Source: Alphaproteobacteria bacterium (lineage in GTDB: Bacteria > Pseudomonadota > Alphaproteobacteria > Bin65). From it: a DNA stretch of 64,000 bases. Positions 37,428 through 45,253 of the stretch are shown here, one piece after another. The DNA lies in assembly GCA_022819985.1 (NCBI GenBank), contig JAJEGH010000004.1, positions 62,001 to 126,000 on the forward strand. Reading direction: 5' to 3'. The notes beneath the pieces are model-generated. The model ran no database searches, was not told where the DNA came from, and saw only the letters and a program-made list of their open reading frames with translations. How positions within the stretch are numbered: position 1 is the first letter of the stretch; every line of letters begins with the position of its first letter. A program made the position numbers and the translations under genes.

Positions 37428-38717
37428 CTACCGGTTGTCCTGAAACCGCGGCGCTTTCACCGCGCCTTCGAATTCCCTCGCCAGCGTGCCGAGGTCGAGC
37501 TGCACCAGTTCGGGGCGCAGTTCGAAGACATTGCGGATTTTCTCCGCCAGCTCGGCGGCCAGTGCACTGGTATCCGCGCTCTGCCGCGCCTCGTAGGACA
37601 CGCGCAGCACGTCGAGCGCGTCCGGGCCCGCCAGCGCCTCGCATTTGAAATCCTGCACGCCGGCCATGCCGAACATGAAATCCTCGAAATCGGCGTGGGT
37701 GACGTTGATGCCGCGGACCTTGAAGAAACCGGCGGTGCGGTGGGCGTGTTTCAGGCGCGGAAAGATGCCGAAGCCGTCGCCTTCCGGCTCCGTCGAGCGC
37801 CAGACCACCAGGTCGCCGGAATTCCAGCGGATGAACGGCGTCGCGTTAACGTTCCACAGGGCCGTGGAGACCAGCACGCCTTCCTCGCCGGGCGCGACGG
37901 GCTCATAGCTCTCCCGGTCGAGGACTTCGAGATGGAACATGTCGGTCCACATGCGGAAGCCGTCGTGCAGCTCGTCCTCGGCGCCCATCATGCACATCTC
38001 GGTCATGCCGAAGCCGTCATACAGGGTGGCGCCCCACATGGCCTCGATCTTGGCCCGCTTGGCGTCGGAGAGCGGCTCGGCGCAGCACAGGACTTTCGTC
38101 ACCGAGGAATTCTTCAGGTCGAAGCCCGTGGCCTCGGCCAGATTGGCGAGATGAAGCGCGTAGCCCGGCATGCCCATCCAGACCGTCGGCCGCATCTGGT
38201 CGATCAGTTCGACCTGGATCGCCGACGGCGTGTTGGCGCCGGCGCCGGCCCAGTTCACGCCGACGCCCATGCGCTGGCACACCCGGGCGCTGACATGGCC
38301 GACCGGGTGGATGCCGAGCGGGTAGGAGATATGCGCCGTATCGCCCGGCCCGACGCCCGCCAGATGGATGCCGCGGCGGAAGCCCTCGAACATGAACTCC
38401 ATGTCGCGGAAGGTGCGGGGATAGAACAGCGGCTTGCCGGTCGAGCCGCCGGAACGCCAGTATTCCTGGATGTCCTCGCGCGGCGCGATGTTGAAATCGG
38501 TCATGAACTCGCGCGGCGACAGGGCGCGCAACTCCTCCTTGTCGAGCACCGGAATGCGCCGCCATTCGTCCGGCTCGTGGATGCGGTCCAGGTCCAGGTC
38601 GGCCGGCAGCCGCCGGCGGTGGATCGGCGCGTTGAGTGCGGCTTCGGCGGCGGCGCGCATCCGCTCCCGCCGGACGGCGTCGATTTCGGCCTGCGATTCC
38701 GGGAGGGCGAGGGTCAT
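37428..38717 (-). CDS. PaaK-like adenylate-forming enzyme
   Basis: This 429-residue protein belongs to the phenylacetate-CoA ligase (PaaK) group of adenylate-forming enzymes. It has YWRSGGSTGKPLFYPRT (about 88-104, the ATP loop), LYDGFGMTEMCMMG (about 240), and C-terminal hinge region RTAGFFKVRGINVTHADFEDFMF. It activates an organic acid, probably aromatic, to an acyl-adenylate and CoA thioester. Start ATG 38717 overlaps the stop of the iron-sulphur gene upstream (ATGA), so it is the last gene of the five-gene operon starting at 42044. Confidence 0.88.
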   Translation of the reverse strand: MTLALPESQAEIDAVRRERMRAAAEAALNAPIHRRRLPADLDLDRIHEPDEWRRIPVLDKEELRALSPREFMTDFNIAPREDIQEYWRSGGSTGKPLFYPRTFRDMEFMFEGFRRGIHLAGVGPGDTAHISYPLGIHPVGHVSARVCQRMGVGVNWAGAGANTPSAIQVELIDQMRPTVWMGMPGYALHLANLAEATGFDLKNSSVTKVLCCAEPLSDAKRAKIEAMWGATLYDGFGMTEMCMMGAEDELHDGFRMWTDMFHLEVLDRESYEPVAPGEEGVLVSTALWNVNATPFIRWNSGDLVVWRSTEPEGDGFGIFPRLKHAHRTAGFFKVRGINVTHADFEDFMFGMAGVQDFKCEALAGPDALDVLRVSYEARQSADTSALAAELAEKIRNVFELRPELVQLDLGTLAREFEGAVKAPRFQDNR

Positions 38718-39700
38718 GCGACCCGGCCGATCCAGCGCTTCTGCGCCTCGTAGCCCTCCGGCATGTCGCCCGCCGCCTCGGTTTCGGCATAGCCGGTCAG
38801 CCGCGCCCGCTTCTCTTCGCTGTCCTCGGGCATGTCGTCGAGCGCATCGCCGATCAGGCGCTCGAAATCCGCGCCGACCGGGCAGACGTCCTGGCAGCGG
38901 CGGCAGCCGGTGATCGCGCCGGCGCCGCGCAGGATCGACTGCCAGAGGTCGAAAGTGTCTTCCGAGCGCAGCATGGTCTTCTGCTGCGCCGGCTCGGCCT
39001 CCAGCATCCGGTCCATGAAGTCGGTCAGATGGTGGAAGCCGTGGGGCGCCCGGAACTTGTCGCAGCCCGCCCAGTCGCGGTCCCAGTGGCCGACCACGTC
39101 GCCCGGGCAGGTGCGCAGGCAGCGCCCGCATTCCGGCCCCTTGCACAGCGCGGTTTCCATCCGGCTGTCGCATTCGACCGGGGCCGAACAGAGCACGCCG
39201 GCGAGCATGACCCGCGGGCCGTATTCCGGCGTCAGCAGTTGCAGGTTCAGGCCCAGCGTGCCGAGGCCGGCCTCGACGGCGCAATGGTCGAGGGACAGGA
39301 GCGGCTTCATCGGCTCGTCCGGGTCGCCCCGGTAGCGCCACGGGTCGACATGGGTCGGCGGCACGATCAGCGCCGGCCAGCCCTTGCCTTCCAGCCACAG
39401 CACCAGCTCGAGGGCGATCTCCTCGAGCGTCGTCATGGTCAGTTCGTCGTTATAGTATTTGTGCCGCTCGTCCCAGCGCGGGATCTTGGTGACGCCGGCC
39501 GACAGCCGCTTGGCGAGCACGATGACCCGGTCGGCGTCGTAGTCCGAGATGTCGGCCGGAATCCGCGGATCGGCCGGATCGGGCGGGTTGGCGTTGATCT
39601 CCGCGCTGTCGGCGATGCCGGCCAAGTCGGCGCCGAGTTCGCGCGCCTTCGCCTTGATATCGGCGGCGGTCAGCGTTTCCTGGAAGACGGCAATCGCCAT
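38714..39700 (-). CDS. QueG/reductive-dehalogenase-like 4Fe-4S protein 1
   Basis: This 328-residue protein has an N-terminal cobalamin-type domain like QueG and reductive dehalogenases (LGADLAGIADSAE, AVEAGLGTLGLNLQLLTPEYGPRVMLAGVLCSAP). Two ferredoxin clusters follow, CGRCLRTCPGD (about 191-201) and CRRCQDVCPVG (about 272-282). There is no Tat signal, unlike respiratory dehalogenases. It is a paralogue of the protein at 40180-41226. Together they could reduce a substrate made by the neighbouring ligase; queuosine synthesis is unlikely given the neighbours. ATG 39700 begins three bases after the previous stop. Confidence 0.82.
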   Translation of the reverse strand: MAIAVFQETLTAADIKAKARELGADLAGIADSAEINANPPDPADPRIPADISDYDADRVIVLAKRLSAGVTKIPRWDERHKYYNDELTMTTLEEIALELVLWLEGKGWPALIVPPTHVDPWRYRGDPDEPMKPLLSLDHCAVEAGLGTLGLNLQLLTPEYGPRVMLAGVLCSAPVECDSRMETALCKGPECGRCLRTCPGDVVGHWDRDWAGCDKFRAPHGFHHLTDFMDRMLEAEPAQQKTMLRSEDTFDLWQSILRGAGAITGCRRCQDVCPVGADFERLIGDALDDMPEDSEEKRARLTGYAETEAAGDMPEGYEAQKRWIGRVA

Positions 39701-39703
39701 GAA

Positions 39704-40180
39704 TTACTGCCCAATTGAATTGGCGTTTGACGGAACATATCCCGCTTGATCCAAACGCTTTCTGGCTGCTTCTACCACATGTTCTTCAAATTTCTCTGCA
39801 TGGCGAAGAACTATCACCTCTCCTGATAGGTCAAGCATGTTCCTTTCTTTTAACATCCGGAATCCTTCTGTTTCTTTTTTGTCAACCGCCCATTTGGCGA
39901 GGATTTCATAAGCACTCTTTCGTTTCATAAGGTCTCGAGTTCTTTGAAGACGAATTGTTTTTCCTGCCTCCTCAGTCCTCACCGCTTCTAGAGCATGAAC
40001 CGCTGTCCAAAGGTCAGCAACAAGGGGGTCGTCATATGCGCGACCTTCGAGAATTGCGCGACGCCGAAGGCATCGATTCGTCAATTTCTGGTTCCTTTCC
40101 GCCTTCGCTCTCTTTAGAATTGCTTCGACTGTCTTTATGCTATCTATTGCTTCAACATTCGGACCTTTTATAATTTTCAT
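39704..40180 (-). CDS. Unknown A+T-rich gene inside the QueG-like operon
   Basis: This 158-residue soluble, highly charged, helical protein has many Lys, Glu and Arg residues and no visible catalytic motif or membrane segment (e.g. TEEAGKTIRLQRTRDLMKRKSAYEILAKWAV, AEKFEEHVVEAARKRL). Its codons are strikingly A+T-rich beside neighbours that favour G/C at third positions. Yet it is fitted exactly: start ATG 40180 shares a base with the upstream stop (TAATG) and the stop is three bases before the next start. I do not recognise the family. It looks recently acquired but translationally coupled. Confidence 0.75.
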   Translation of the reverse strand: MKIIKGPNVEAIDSIKTVEAILKRAKAERNQKLTNRCLRRRAILEGRAYDDPLVADLWTAVHALEAVRTEEAGKTIRLQRTRDLMKRKSAYEILAKWAVDKKETEGFRMLKERNMLDLSGEVIVLRHAEKFEEHVVEAARKRLDQAGYVPSNANSIGQ

Positions 40181-41226
40181 TACAAAATCTCCTCATTAAC
40201 CCGCGAATTACTTTCGCTTGCTAGTTCCGCCTCGCGCTCGCGCTGCGCCTGCTTGAAGGCCTGGACCTGGCGCGCGACCATGCCCTGGTAGCCCTCCGGG
40301 CCGACCCAGCGTTCGTTCCAGTCGTTGAGCCCGTCGATCTCCGCGCCTTCCTTGCGCGCCTGCTTGAAGGCCTTGGCCTTCTCGACCTTTTGCGGCGTCT
40401 TCTCCGGGATGAACTTCTGCACGTCGGCGAGATAGGCGTGATAGTCGTTGCCGACCGGGCAGACCGCGAGGCAGCGCGGGCAGTCGCCGAACGAGCCGAC
40501 GACGCGCAGCAGGCCCTGCCAGAAGCCGAACACGCCGCGGCTCCTGTTGAAGTCGCGCTTCCGGTCCCGGTCGAGGCCGATATAGCGGTCGAAGAAGCCG
40601 GTGATCTGGGCGTAGCCGAATTCCTGGGCCTCGGTGGCGCAGCCGCGCTTGTCGATGCCGAAATGGCGCACCGCGTCGGACGGGCAGGAATAGAGGCAGC
40701 GCGAACAGCTTTCGCCGATGCAGACCTGCTCGGTCAGGATCTCGTCCGGCTCCAGTTCGGCTTCGGTGAGGATGCCGGTGAGATAGACCCGCGGCCCGTA
40801 TTCCGGCGTCAGGATGTTGACTTCGAGCCCGAAGGTGCCGAGCCCGGCCTCGATGCCGAGATGGCGGGTCGAGAGCCGGCCGTAGCTGGCGCGCTTGAGG
40901 TTCCAGTCGGTCTCCTGCGCTGCGGTGACGAAGGAGGGATGGCCGGCGTCCTCCAGCGCCTCGGCGATCCGGAACGCGATCCGGTCCATCCGGCGCAGCA
41001 CCAGCATGTCGATATACTGCACGGCGATGTTGGTCTTGGCCCGGAAGGCGGCGACCGGGATATGCTGGACGATCGCGACCACGGATTTGACATGAGGCGA
41101 GACCCGGTCCGGCGTCTGGGGCCAGCGCGGGTCGGGCGGGAAGGCGTTGAGCGTTTCGGCGCTGGCGATGCCGACGAGATCGGCGCCCAGGTCCGCGGCG
41201 AGGGCCTTGACCCGTTCGGCCGTCAT
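40180..41226 (-). CDS. QueG/reductive-dehalogenase-like 4Fe-4S protein 2
   Basis: This 348-residue paralogue of the product at 38714-39700 has LGADLVGIASAETLNAFPPDPRWP, IEAGLGTFGLEVNILTPEYGPRVYLTGIL, and iron-sulphur motifs CSRCLYSCPSD (about 179-189) and CPRCLAVCPVG (about 258-268). An extra Cys in CIGESC precedes the first cluster. The C-terminal 70 residues are a charged helix absent from the other copy; its last residues fall in the A+T-rich stretch. ATG 41226 is chosen; GTG 41253, two bases after the upstream stop, is a serious alternative. Confidence 0.82.
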   Translation of the reverse strand: MTAERVKALAADLGADLVGIASAETLNAFPPDPRWPQTPDRVSPHVKSVVAIVQHIPVAAFRAKTNIAVQYIDMLVLRRMDRIAFRIAEALEDAGHPSFVTAAQETDWNLKRASYGRLSTRHLGIEAGLGTFGLEVNILTPEYGPRVYLTGILTEAELEPDEILTEQVCIGESCSRCLYSCPSDAVRHFGIDKRGCATEAQEFGYAQITGFFDRYIGLDRDRKRDFNRSRGVFGFWQGLLRVVGSFGDCPRCLAVCPVGNDYHAYLADVQKFIPEKTPQKVEKAKAFKQARKEGAEIDGLNDWNERWVGPEGYQGMVARQVQAFKQAQREREAELASESNSRVNEEIL

Positions 41227-41255
41227 TACCGGAGCGGCGGCGCCGTCCGGCACGG

Positions 41256-42044
41256 TCAGGCCGCCTTGCCGGCGCCGGTCTCCGGCCCGGTCTCCGGTTC
41301 GGTCTCGGGCTGGGCGTGGCCGGCGGCGTCCTCGGCGAAGCTCTCGGGGTCGGAGCCGCCGAGATTCCACTGCTCTTCCTTGTATTTCGGATAGCGCCAG
41401 GCGAAATCGGTCATGATTTCGTGGAAGGGGATGTCGCTGTAGATGCCCCGGTCCCGGAGATATTCCATGTGTCGGCGGCCGGCCGCGTCGTATTCCTGGA
41501 ACAGGGCGTCGCCCCGGCCGTCGAACTCCTGGGGCTTGACTTTCGCCTTCTCGCACAGCGTGCGGTTGAACACCGGCGTCGCCTTCACCCACTGGCCTTC
41601 CAGCCAGATATCGGCATAGCCGTGATAGGAGAAGATGTCGGTGCCCATGGCGTCGCGCAGCTTGGGCGTCGTCAGGTGGTTCTTGACGTCGGCATAGCCG
41701 ACCCGGGCCGGGATGCCGAGATGCCGGCAGCAGGCGGCCATCGCCAGGGACTTCTGCACGCACCAGCCGCTGCCGCGCCCGATCAGGGCGCTGGCCTTGT
41801 ATTCCGCCCGGTCGATCGGGATGGAGTAGGGCGAATAGAGGAAATCGTCCCGGATGGCGTAGAACAGGTTGACCGCCTTGCCGAGATCGTCGGTGGCGTC
41901 GCCGGCGTTGCGCTCCGCATAATCCTGCACGGCGGGATCGCCGAAATCCATGTACCAGGTCGGCGCCAGAAAGGCCGACGGCTCGCCGTCGGCGACCGGC
42001 ACGCCGTCCTGCGGCTCTTTGTCGAAGACAAGCGGTTCGCTCAC
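41256..42044 (-). CDS. Transglutaminase-like cysteine protein
   Basis: This 262-residue protein has a transglutaminase core: the cysteine nucleophile in GRGSGWCVQKSLAMAACCRHLGIPARVG (about 92-118), the His in SYHGYADIWLEG (about 140) and a following acidic/Asn position in KATPVFN. Bacterial members act as peptidases, amidases or ligases rather than as crosslinkers. The last 25 residues are a Glu/Thr/Pro repeat. GTG 42044 has a very strong GGGAGGGAGAGC. It is the first gene of the operon that continues with the QueG-like proteins and the PaaK-like ligase, and is divergent from mtnA. Confidence 0.85.
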   Translation of the reverse strand: MSEPLVFDKEPQDGVPVADGEPSAFLAPTWYMDFGDPAVQDYAERNAGDATDDLGKAVNLFYAIRDDFLYSPYSIPIDRAEYKASALIGRGSGWCVQKSLAMAACCRHLGIPARVGYADVKNHLTTPKLRDAMGTDIFSYHGYADIWLEGQWVKATPVFNRTLCEKAKVKPQEFDGRGDALFQEYDAAGRRHMEYLRDRGIYSDIPFHEIMTDFAWRYPKYKEEQWNLGGSDPESFAEDAAGHAQPETEPETGPETGAGKAA

Positions 42045-42236
42045 GCTCTCCCTCCCGTATCTGTCGGGCCCGGCGGAACCTAACCCGGTTTTCGCGCCCC
42101 TGTCACGGCCCGGATGTCCGGCCTGCACGAAGCGCAGAGCGCGAATGGCCCGGCCTGCGCCGGCGCCGCATCGAACCACCGTCTTTGCCCGGCCGGGCAG
42201 ACGGGATAGCATCGCGCAGGCCCGGGAGTTCCTGCC

Positions 42237-43334
42237 ATGCGCGTTGACGGCACGCCCTATCGCTCGATCTGGCTCGACGACGGCGGCGCGGTCACGATCG
42301 TCGACCAGACGCTGCTGCCCTTCGAGTTCGCGACCCGGCCGCTGCATACGCTGGAGGACGCCGCGGAAGCCATTGCGGCGATGCGGGTGCGCGGCGCGCC
42401 GCTGATCGGTGCCACGGCGGCCTACGGCCTGTGCCTCGCCTTGCGCGCCGACCCGTCCGACGCCGCACTCGACGCCGCCTGCGAACGGCTGCTGGAAACC
42501 CGGCCGACCGCCGTCAACCTGCGCTGGGCGCTCGACGACGTGCGCAGCCATGTCGTCGGCCGGCCGCCGGACGAGCGGATGCAGGCCGCCTACGCCCGTG
42601 CCGCGCGCCTCTGCGACGAGGATGTCGCCACGAACCGGGCGATCGGCGAACACGCGCTCGGCCTGTTCGAGAAGCACTGGAAGGAGAAGGGCGGGAAAGG
42701 GCGGCTCAACGTGCTGACCCATTGCAACGCCGGCTGGCTCGCGACGGTCGACTGGGGCACGGCGCTCTCGCCCGTCTTCCAGGCCAGCGACGCCGGCCTG
42801 CCGGTCCATGTCTGGGTCGACGAGACGCGGCCGCGCAACCAGGGCGCCGCGCTCACCGCCTGGGAACTGCGCAGCCACGGCGTGCCCCACACGGTGATCG
42901 TCGACAATGCCGGCGGCCACCTGATGCAGCGGGGCGAGGTCGATCTCTGCATCGTCGGCACCGACCGGACGACGGCGGGCGGCGACGTCTGCAACAAGAT
43001 CGGTACCTATCTCAAGGCGCTGGCGGCGCACGACAACGGCGTGCCCTTCTACGTCGCGCTTCCCGGCCCGACCATCGACTGGAGCCTGGAGGACGGGAGC
43101 GGCATCCCGATCGAGGAGCGCGCCGCCGAGGAAGTGACGACCCTGCGCGGCGTCGCCGAGGACGGCAGGGTCGGCACCTTCCGCATCGTGCCGGACGGCA
43201 GCGGCGCGGCAAACCACGCCTTCGACGTGACGCCGCGCCGGCTGGTGACCGCACTGGTCACAGAACGCGGCGTCTGCAAGGCGAGCCGGGCGGGCCTCGA
43301 AGGGCTGTATCCGGAGCGGGCGGATGGGGACTGA
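42237..43334 (+). CDS. mtnA: S-methyl-5-thioribose-1-phosphate isomerase
   Basis: This 365-residue enzyme of the methionine salvage pathway isomerises methylthioribose-1-phosphate to the ribulose form. Key segments are VRGAPLIGATAAYG (about 50), the catalytic cysteine in THCNAGWLA (about 160), ETRPRNQGA and the catalytic Asp in GTDRTTAGGDVCNKIGTY (about 242). These separate it from related eIF2B-type proteins. Other salvage genes are not adjacent. A 192-bp spacer separates it from the divergent transglutaminase operon, and I see no riboswitch in that spacer. Confidence 0.95.
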   Translation: MRVDGTPYRSIWLDDGGAVTIVDQTLLPFEFATRPLHTLEDAAEAIAAMRVRGAPLIGATAAYGLCLALRADPSDAALDAACERLLETRPTAVNLRWALDDVRSHVVGRPPDERMQAAYARAARLCDEDVATNRAIGEHALGLFEKHWKEKGGKGRLNVLTHCNAGWLATVDWGTALSPVFQASDAGLPVHVWVDETRPRNQGAALTAWELRSHGVPHTVIVDNAGGHLMQRGEVDLCIVGTDRTTAGGDVCNKIGTYLKALAAHDNGVPFYVALPGPTIDWSLEDGSGIPIEERAAEEVTTLRGVAEDGRVGTFRIVPDGSGAANHAFDVTPRRLVTALVTERGVCKASRAGLEGLYPERADGD

Positions 43335-43391
43335 GTGCAGTCGCCAGATTCGATGGCCCGCACCGGCTGTGGAAGGACTGGGAGGTAGTCG

Positions 43392-43646
43392 CTAGTAGGC
43401 GCGATCGCGGCGTAGAACGCGCAATATGTGGATTTCGCGGAGTTCGCTCTGGAATCGGAAGAAAATCCGCCGGTTACCCAATCTCAGCCGCCATTCCGGC
43501 GGATTTGAACCCTTAAGTTTGACAATGTCGCCTCGGCCGGTGTCGGCCATTTCGACCATGGCGTCGCGGACCCTGCGTGCCATATCCGGGTCAAGCCTTT
43601 TCATATCCTTTAGGGCCGGACGGGTCCAAACCGGCGTCCATGTCAT
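43392..43646 (-). CDS. RelE/ParE-family toxin
   Basis: This 84-residue protein fits the RelE/HigB-like toxin fold: WTRPALKDMKRLDPDMARRVRDAM, then VKLKGSNPPEWRLRLGNRRIFFRF and a C-terminal IHILRVLRRDRAY. Such toxins cut mRNA at the ribosome or inhibit gyrase. Its ATG overlaps the stop of the upstream antitoxin gene (ATGA at 43643-43646), the standard antitoxin-first operon. Confidence 0.87.
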   Translation of the reverse strand: MTWTPVWTRPALKDMKRLDPDMARRVRDAMVEMADTGRGDIVKLKGSNPPEWRLRLGNRRIFFRFQSELREIHILRVLRRDRAY

Positions 43647-43921
43647 ATTCCGAGCTCATCGCACAGCTCACGGTCGGAAACTGTATCGCCCTCGTCCAGG
43701 GCGCTGCGCCCTTCCTCAAGAGCGTTGCGTTCCTGCTTGCTCAGAGGCTCGTCCGCCTCGGGAGCATTGCTGAGCGTTTGAACGAATGGATGTCCATGCC
43801 CGGACAGGAACTCAAGATAACGTTCAGCCGCCAGGTGCTCGCCCGCAGGAAGGGCATCGACCAGACGATGCAATCTATCTTTGGGGCCGGTTTCCACGGC
43901 GGTCGATCCATCAGCAGTCAT
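43643..43921 (-). CDS. Antitoxin of the RelE-type pair
   Basis: This 92-residue acidic protein has an N-terminal helical part (DRLHRLVDALPAGEHLAAERYLEFL) and a C-terminal segment EADEPLSKQERNALEEGRSALDEGDTVSDRELCDELGI, typical of antitoxins that wrap a RelE toxin. A DNA-binding domain is not obvious. ATG 43921 is chosen; TTG 43930 would sit too close to the GGGAG ribosome site. The stop overlaps the toxin start. Confidence 0.82.
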   Translation of the reverse strand: MTADGSTAVETGPKDRLHRLVDALPAGEHLAAERYLEFLSGHGHPFVQTLSNAPEADEPLSKQERNALEEGRSALDEGDTVSDRELCDELGI

Positions 43922-44029
43922 CTTGCACAAAGCTCCCGAAATCTAAATTGCCTGCCGGTTTCCGTCCAGACGCGGGCCAACGGAAAGTTCTCCTTCGGAG
44001 AAGGTATCGAAATTCGGTTCCGACAAAAG

Positions 44030-44059
44030 AAAGGCCGGTCGTATTACTGACCGGCCTTT
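44030..44059 (-). terminator. Rho-independent terminator after tRNA-Asn
   Basis: An 11-bp perfect stem, AAAGGCCGGTC (44030-44040) with GACCGGCCTTT (44049-44059), has an 8-base loop. Read on the minus strand it is followed by TTTCTTTTG, and it begins just beyond the tRNA-Asn 3' end at 44067. Confidence 0.88.
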
Positions 44060-44066
44060 CCCGATT

Positions 44067-44141
44067 TGGCTCCGGAGGAGGGATTCGAACCCCCGACAGG
44101 GTGGTTAACAGCCACCTGCTCTACCGCTGAGCTACTCCGGA
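44067..44141 (-). tRNA. tRNA-Asn (GTT)
   Basis: The minus strand folds as a 75-base cloverleaf. The acceptor stem TCCGGAG pairs with CTCCGGA, followed by discriminator G and an encoded CCA. The anticodon arm GGTGG-CTGTTAA-CCACC gives anticodon GTT, and the T arm contains GGTTCGAATCC. Confidence 0.95.
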
Positions 44142-44268
44142 TCGGATGGGTTGCGCCGCCTGCGGTCCCGGCGGTGCGGACGGGTTTTCCCCCGTTCCTG
44201 GGCTTTCCCGGATTTCTAATTCATGGGCGTCAAAGGTCAAGCGCAACGGCGGCGGGGCAGGCGCAATC

Positions 44269-44342
44269 TGGAGGCCCGGGCCGGAATCGAACCGACGTGA
44301 AAGGATTTGCAGTCCTCTGCATCACCACTCTGCCACCGGGCC
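44269..44342 (-). tRNA. tRNA-Cys (GCA)
   Basis: The minus strand folds as a 74-base cloverleaf. Acceptor stem GGCCCGG pairs with CCGGGCC, followed by discriminator T and an encoded CCA. The anticodon arm AGGA-CTGCAAA-TCCT gives anticodon GCA, and the T loop is TTCGATT. It is upstream of tRNA-Asn on the same strand with 127 bp between them. Confidence 0.95.
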
Positions 44343-44523
44343 GCCCTCCGTCGGGCGGCGACATATAGGGGGCGGCCGGTAGCCGGTCAAGAATCGGGCC
44401 GGCGCGGCAGGCGGGCGCGAAGAGGCCGTTGTCACCCGGCAGCGTGCAACCTATAAATCCGCTTCGGCCGCGATGTCCCGGCACTGTCGCGGAAAGTTCC
44501 GTGTTCGCCGTCTTCGGAGCGGA

Positions 44524-45195
44524 ATGACAGACTTCGCAGCAGCCCGGGCGAACATGGTGGAAAGCCAGATTCGCCCCAACAAGGTGACCGATCCGGCACT
44601 GATCCGCGCGCTCGCCGCCCTGCCGCGCGAGCAGTTCGTCCCGGTCGGGCGGCGGCCGCTGGCCTATATCGATGAAGACCTGCCGATCGGCGGCGGCCGC
44701 TACCTGATGGAGCCGATGGTCCTGGCGCGGCTGATCCAGACGGCGGCGCCGGACCCCGACGGAATCGCCCTCGTGGTCGGTTGCGGCACCGGCTATGCCG
44801 CGGCCGTCCTGGCGCGCCTGTGCGAAACGGTGATCGGCGTCGAATCGGACAGCGCGCTGGCCGCCCGCGCCGCCGCCACGTTGACCGACCTCGGCATCGA
44901 CAACGCGCTGGTCGTCGAAGGCCCGGCCGGTGCCGGCTATCCGAAGCAGGCGCCTTACGATACGATCCTGTTCGACGGCGCGATTCCGGAATTTCCGGAT
45001 ACGCTGGCCGCCCAGTGCGCCGAAGGCGGTCGGATGGTCGGCGTTCTGACCGGCACCGTAGCGGGTGTCGAAGCCGGAGTCGGCCGGGCGACGGTCGGAA
45101 TCGCGTATGGCGGGATCGTATCGAAACGGCCGGTGTTCGACGCCGGGGTGCCGCCGTTGCCGGAATTCGCCGAGACCCGCGTATTCAGATTTTAG
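44524..45195 (+). CDS. pcm: Protein-L-isoaspartate O-methyltransferase family protein
   Basis: This 223-residue protein has ARANMVESQIRPNKVTDPALIRALAALPREQFVP, the N-terminus typical of alphaproteobacterial PCMT proteins, and the SAM loop LVVGCGTGYAAAVLARL (about 81-97). It would methylate isoaspartyl residues in damaged proteins using SAM. The usual acidic residue before the SAM loop is replaced by Val, so activity is not certain. It lies 58 bp before the tolC-like gene, a common alphaproteobacterial arrangement. ATG 44524 follows CGGA and matches the family start better than 44473. Confidence 0.88.
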   Translation: MTDFAAARANMVESQIRPNKVTDPALIRALAALPREQFVPVGRRPLAYIDEDLPIGGGRYLMEPMVLARLIQTAAPDPDGIALVVGCGTGYAAAVLARLCETVIGVESDSALAARAAATLTDLGIDNALVVEGPAGAGYPKQAPYDTILFDGAIPEFPDTLAAQCAEGGRMVGVLTGTVAGVEAGVGRATVGIAYGGIVSKRPVFDAGVPPLPEFAETRVFRF

Positions 45196-45253
45196 GCGGG
45201 CGACAGGTTTAAGGCGGACAACGGGGCCGGCTCGAACGGGAAGGGGTGGAGCG

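Noticed and set aside
38714-41226. Respiratory reductive dehalogenase operon
   Set aside because: Neither Fe-S protein has a Tat signal, and there is no small membrane anchor (RdhB) gene, so a respiratory role is not supported.
42045-42236. Cobalamin or SAM riboswitch between mtnA and the transglutaminase operon
   Set aside because: I looked for the conserved B12-box and SAM-aptamer elements on both strands of this spacer and found none.
44067-44342. Integration site at the tRNA genes
   Set aside because: No integrase, no duplicated tRNA 3' end and no change in base composition is visible beside either tRNA.
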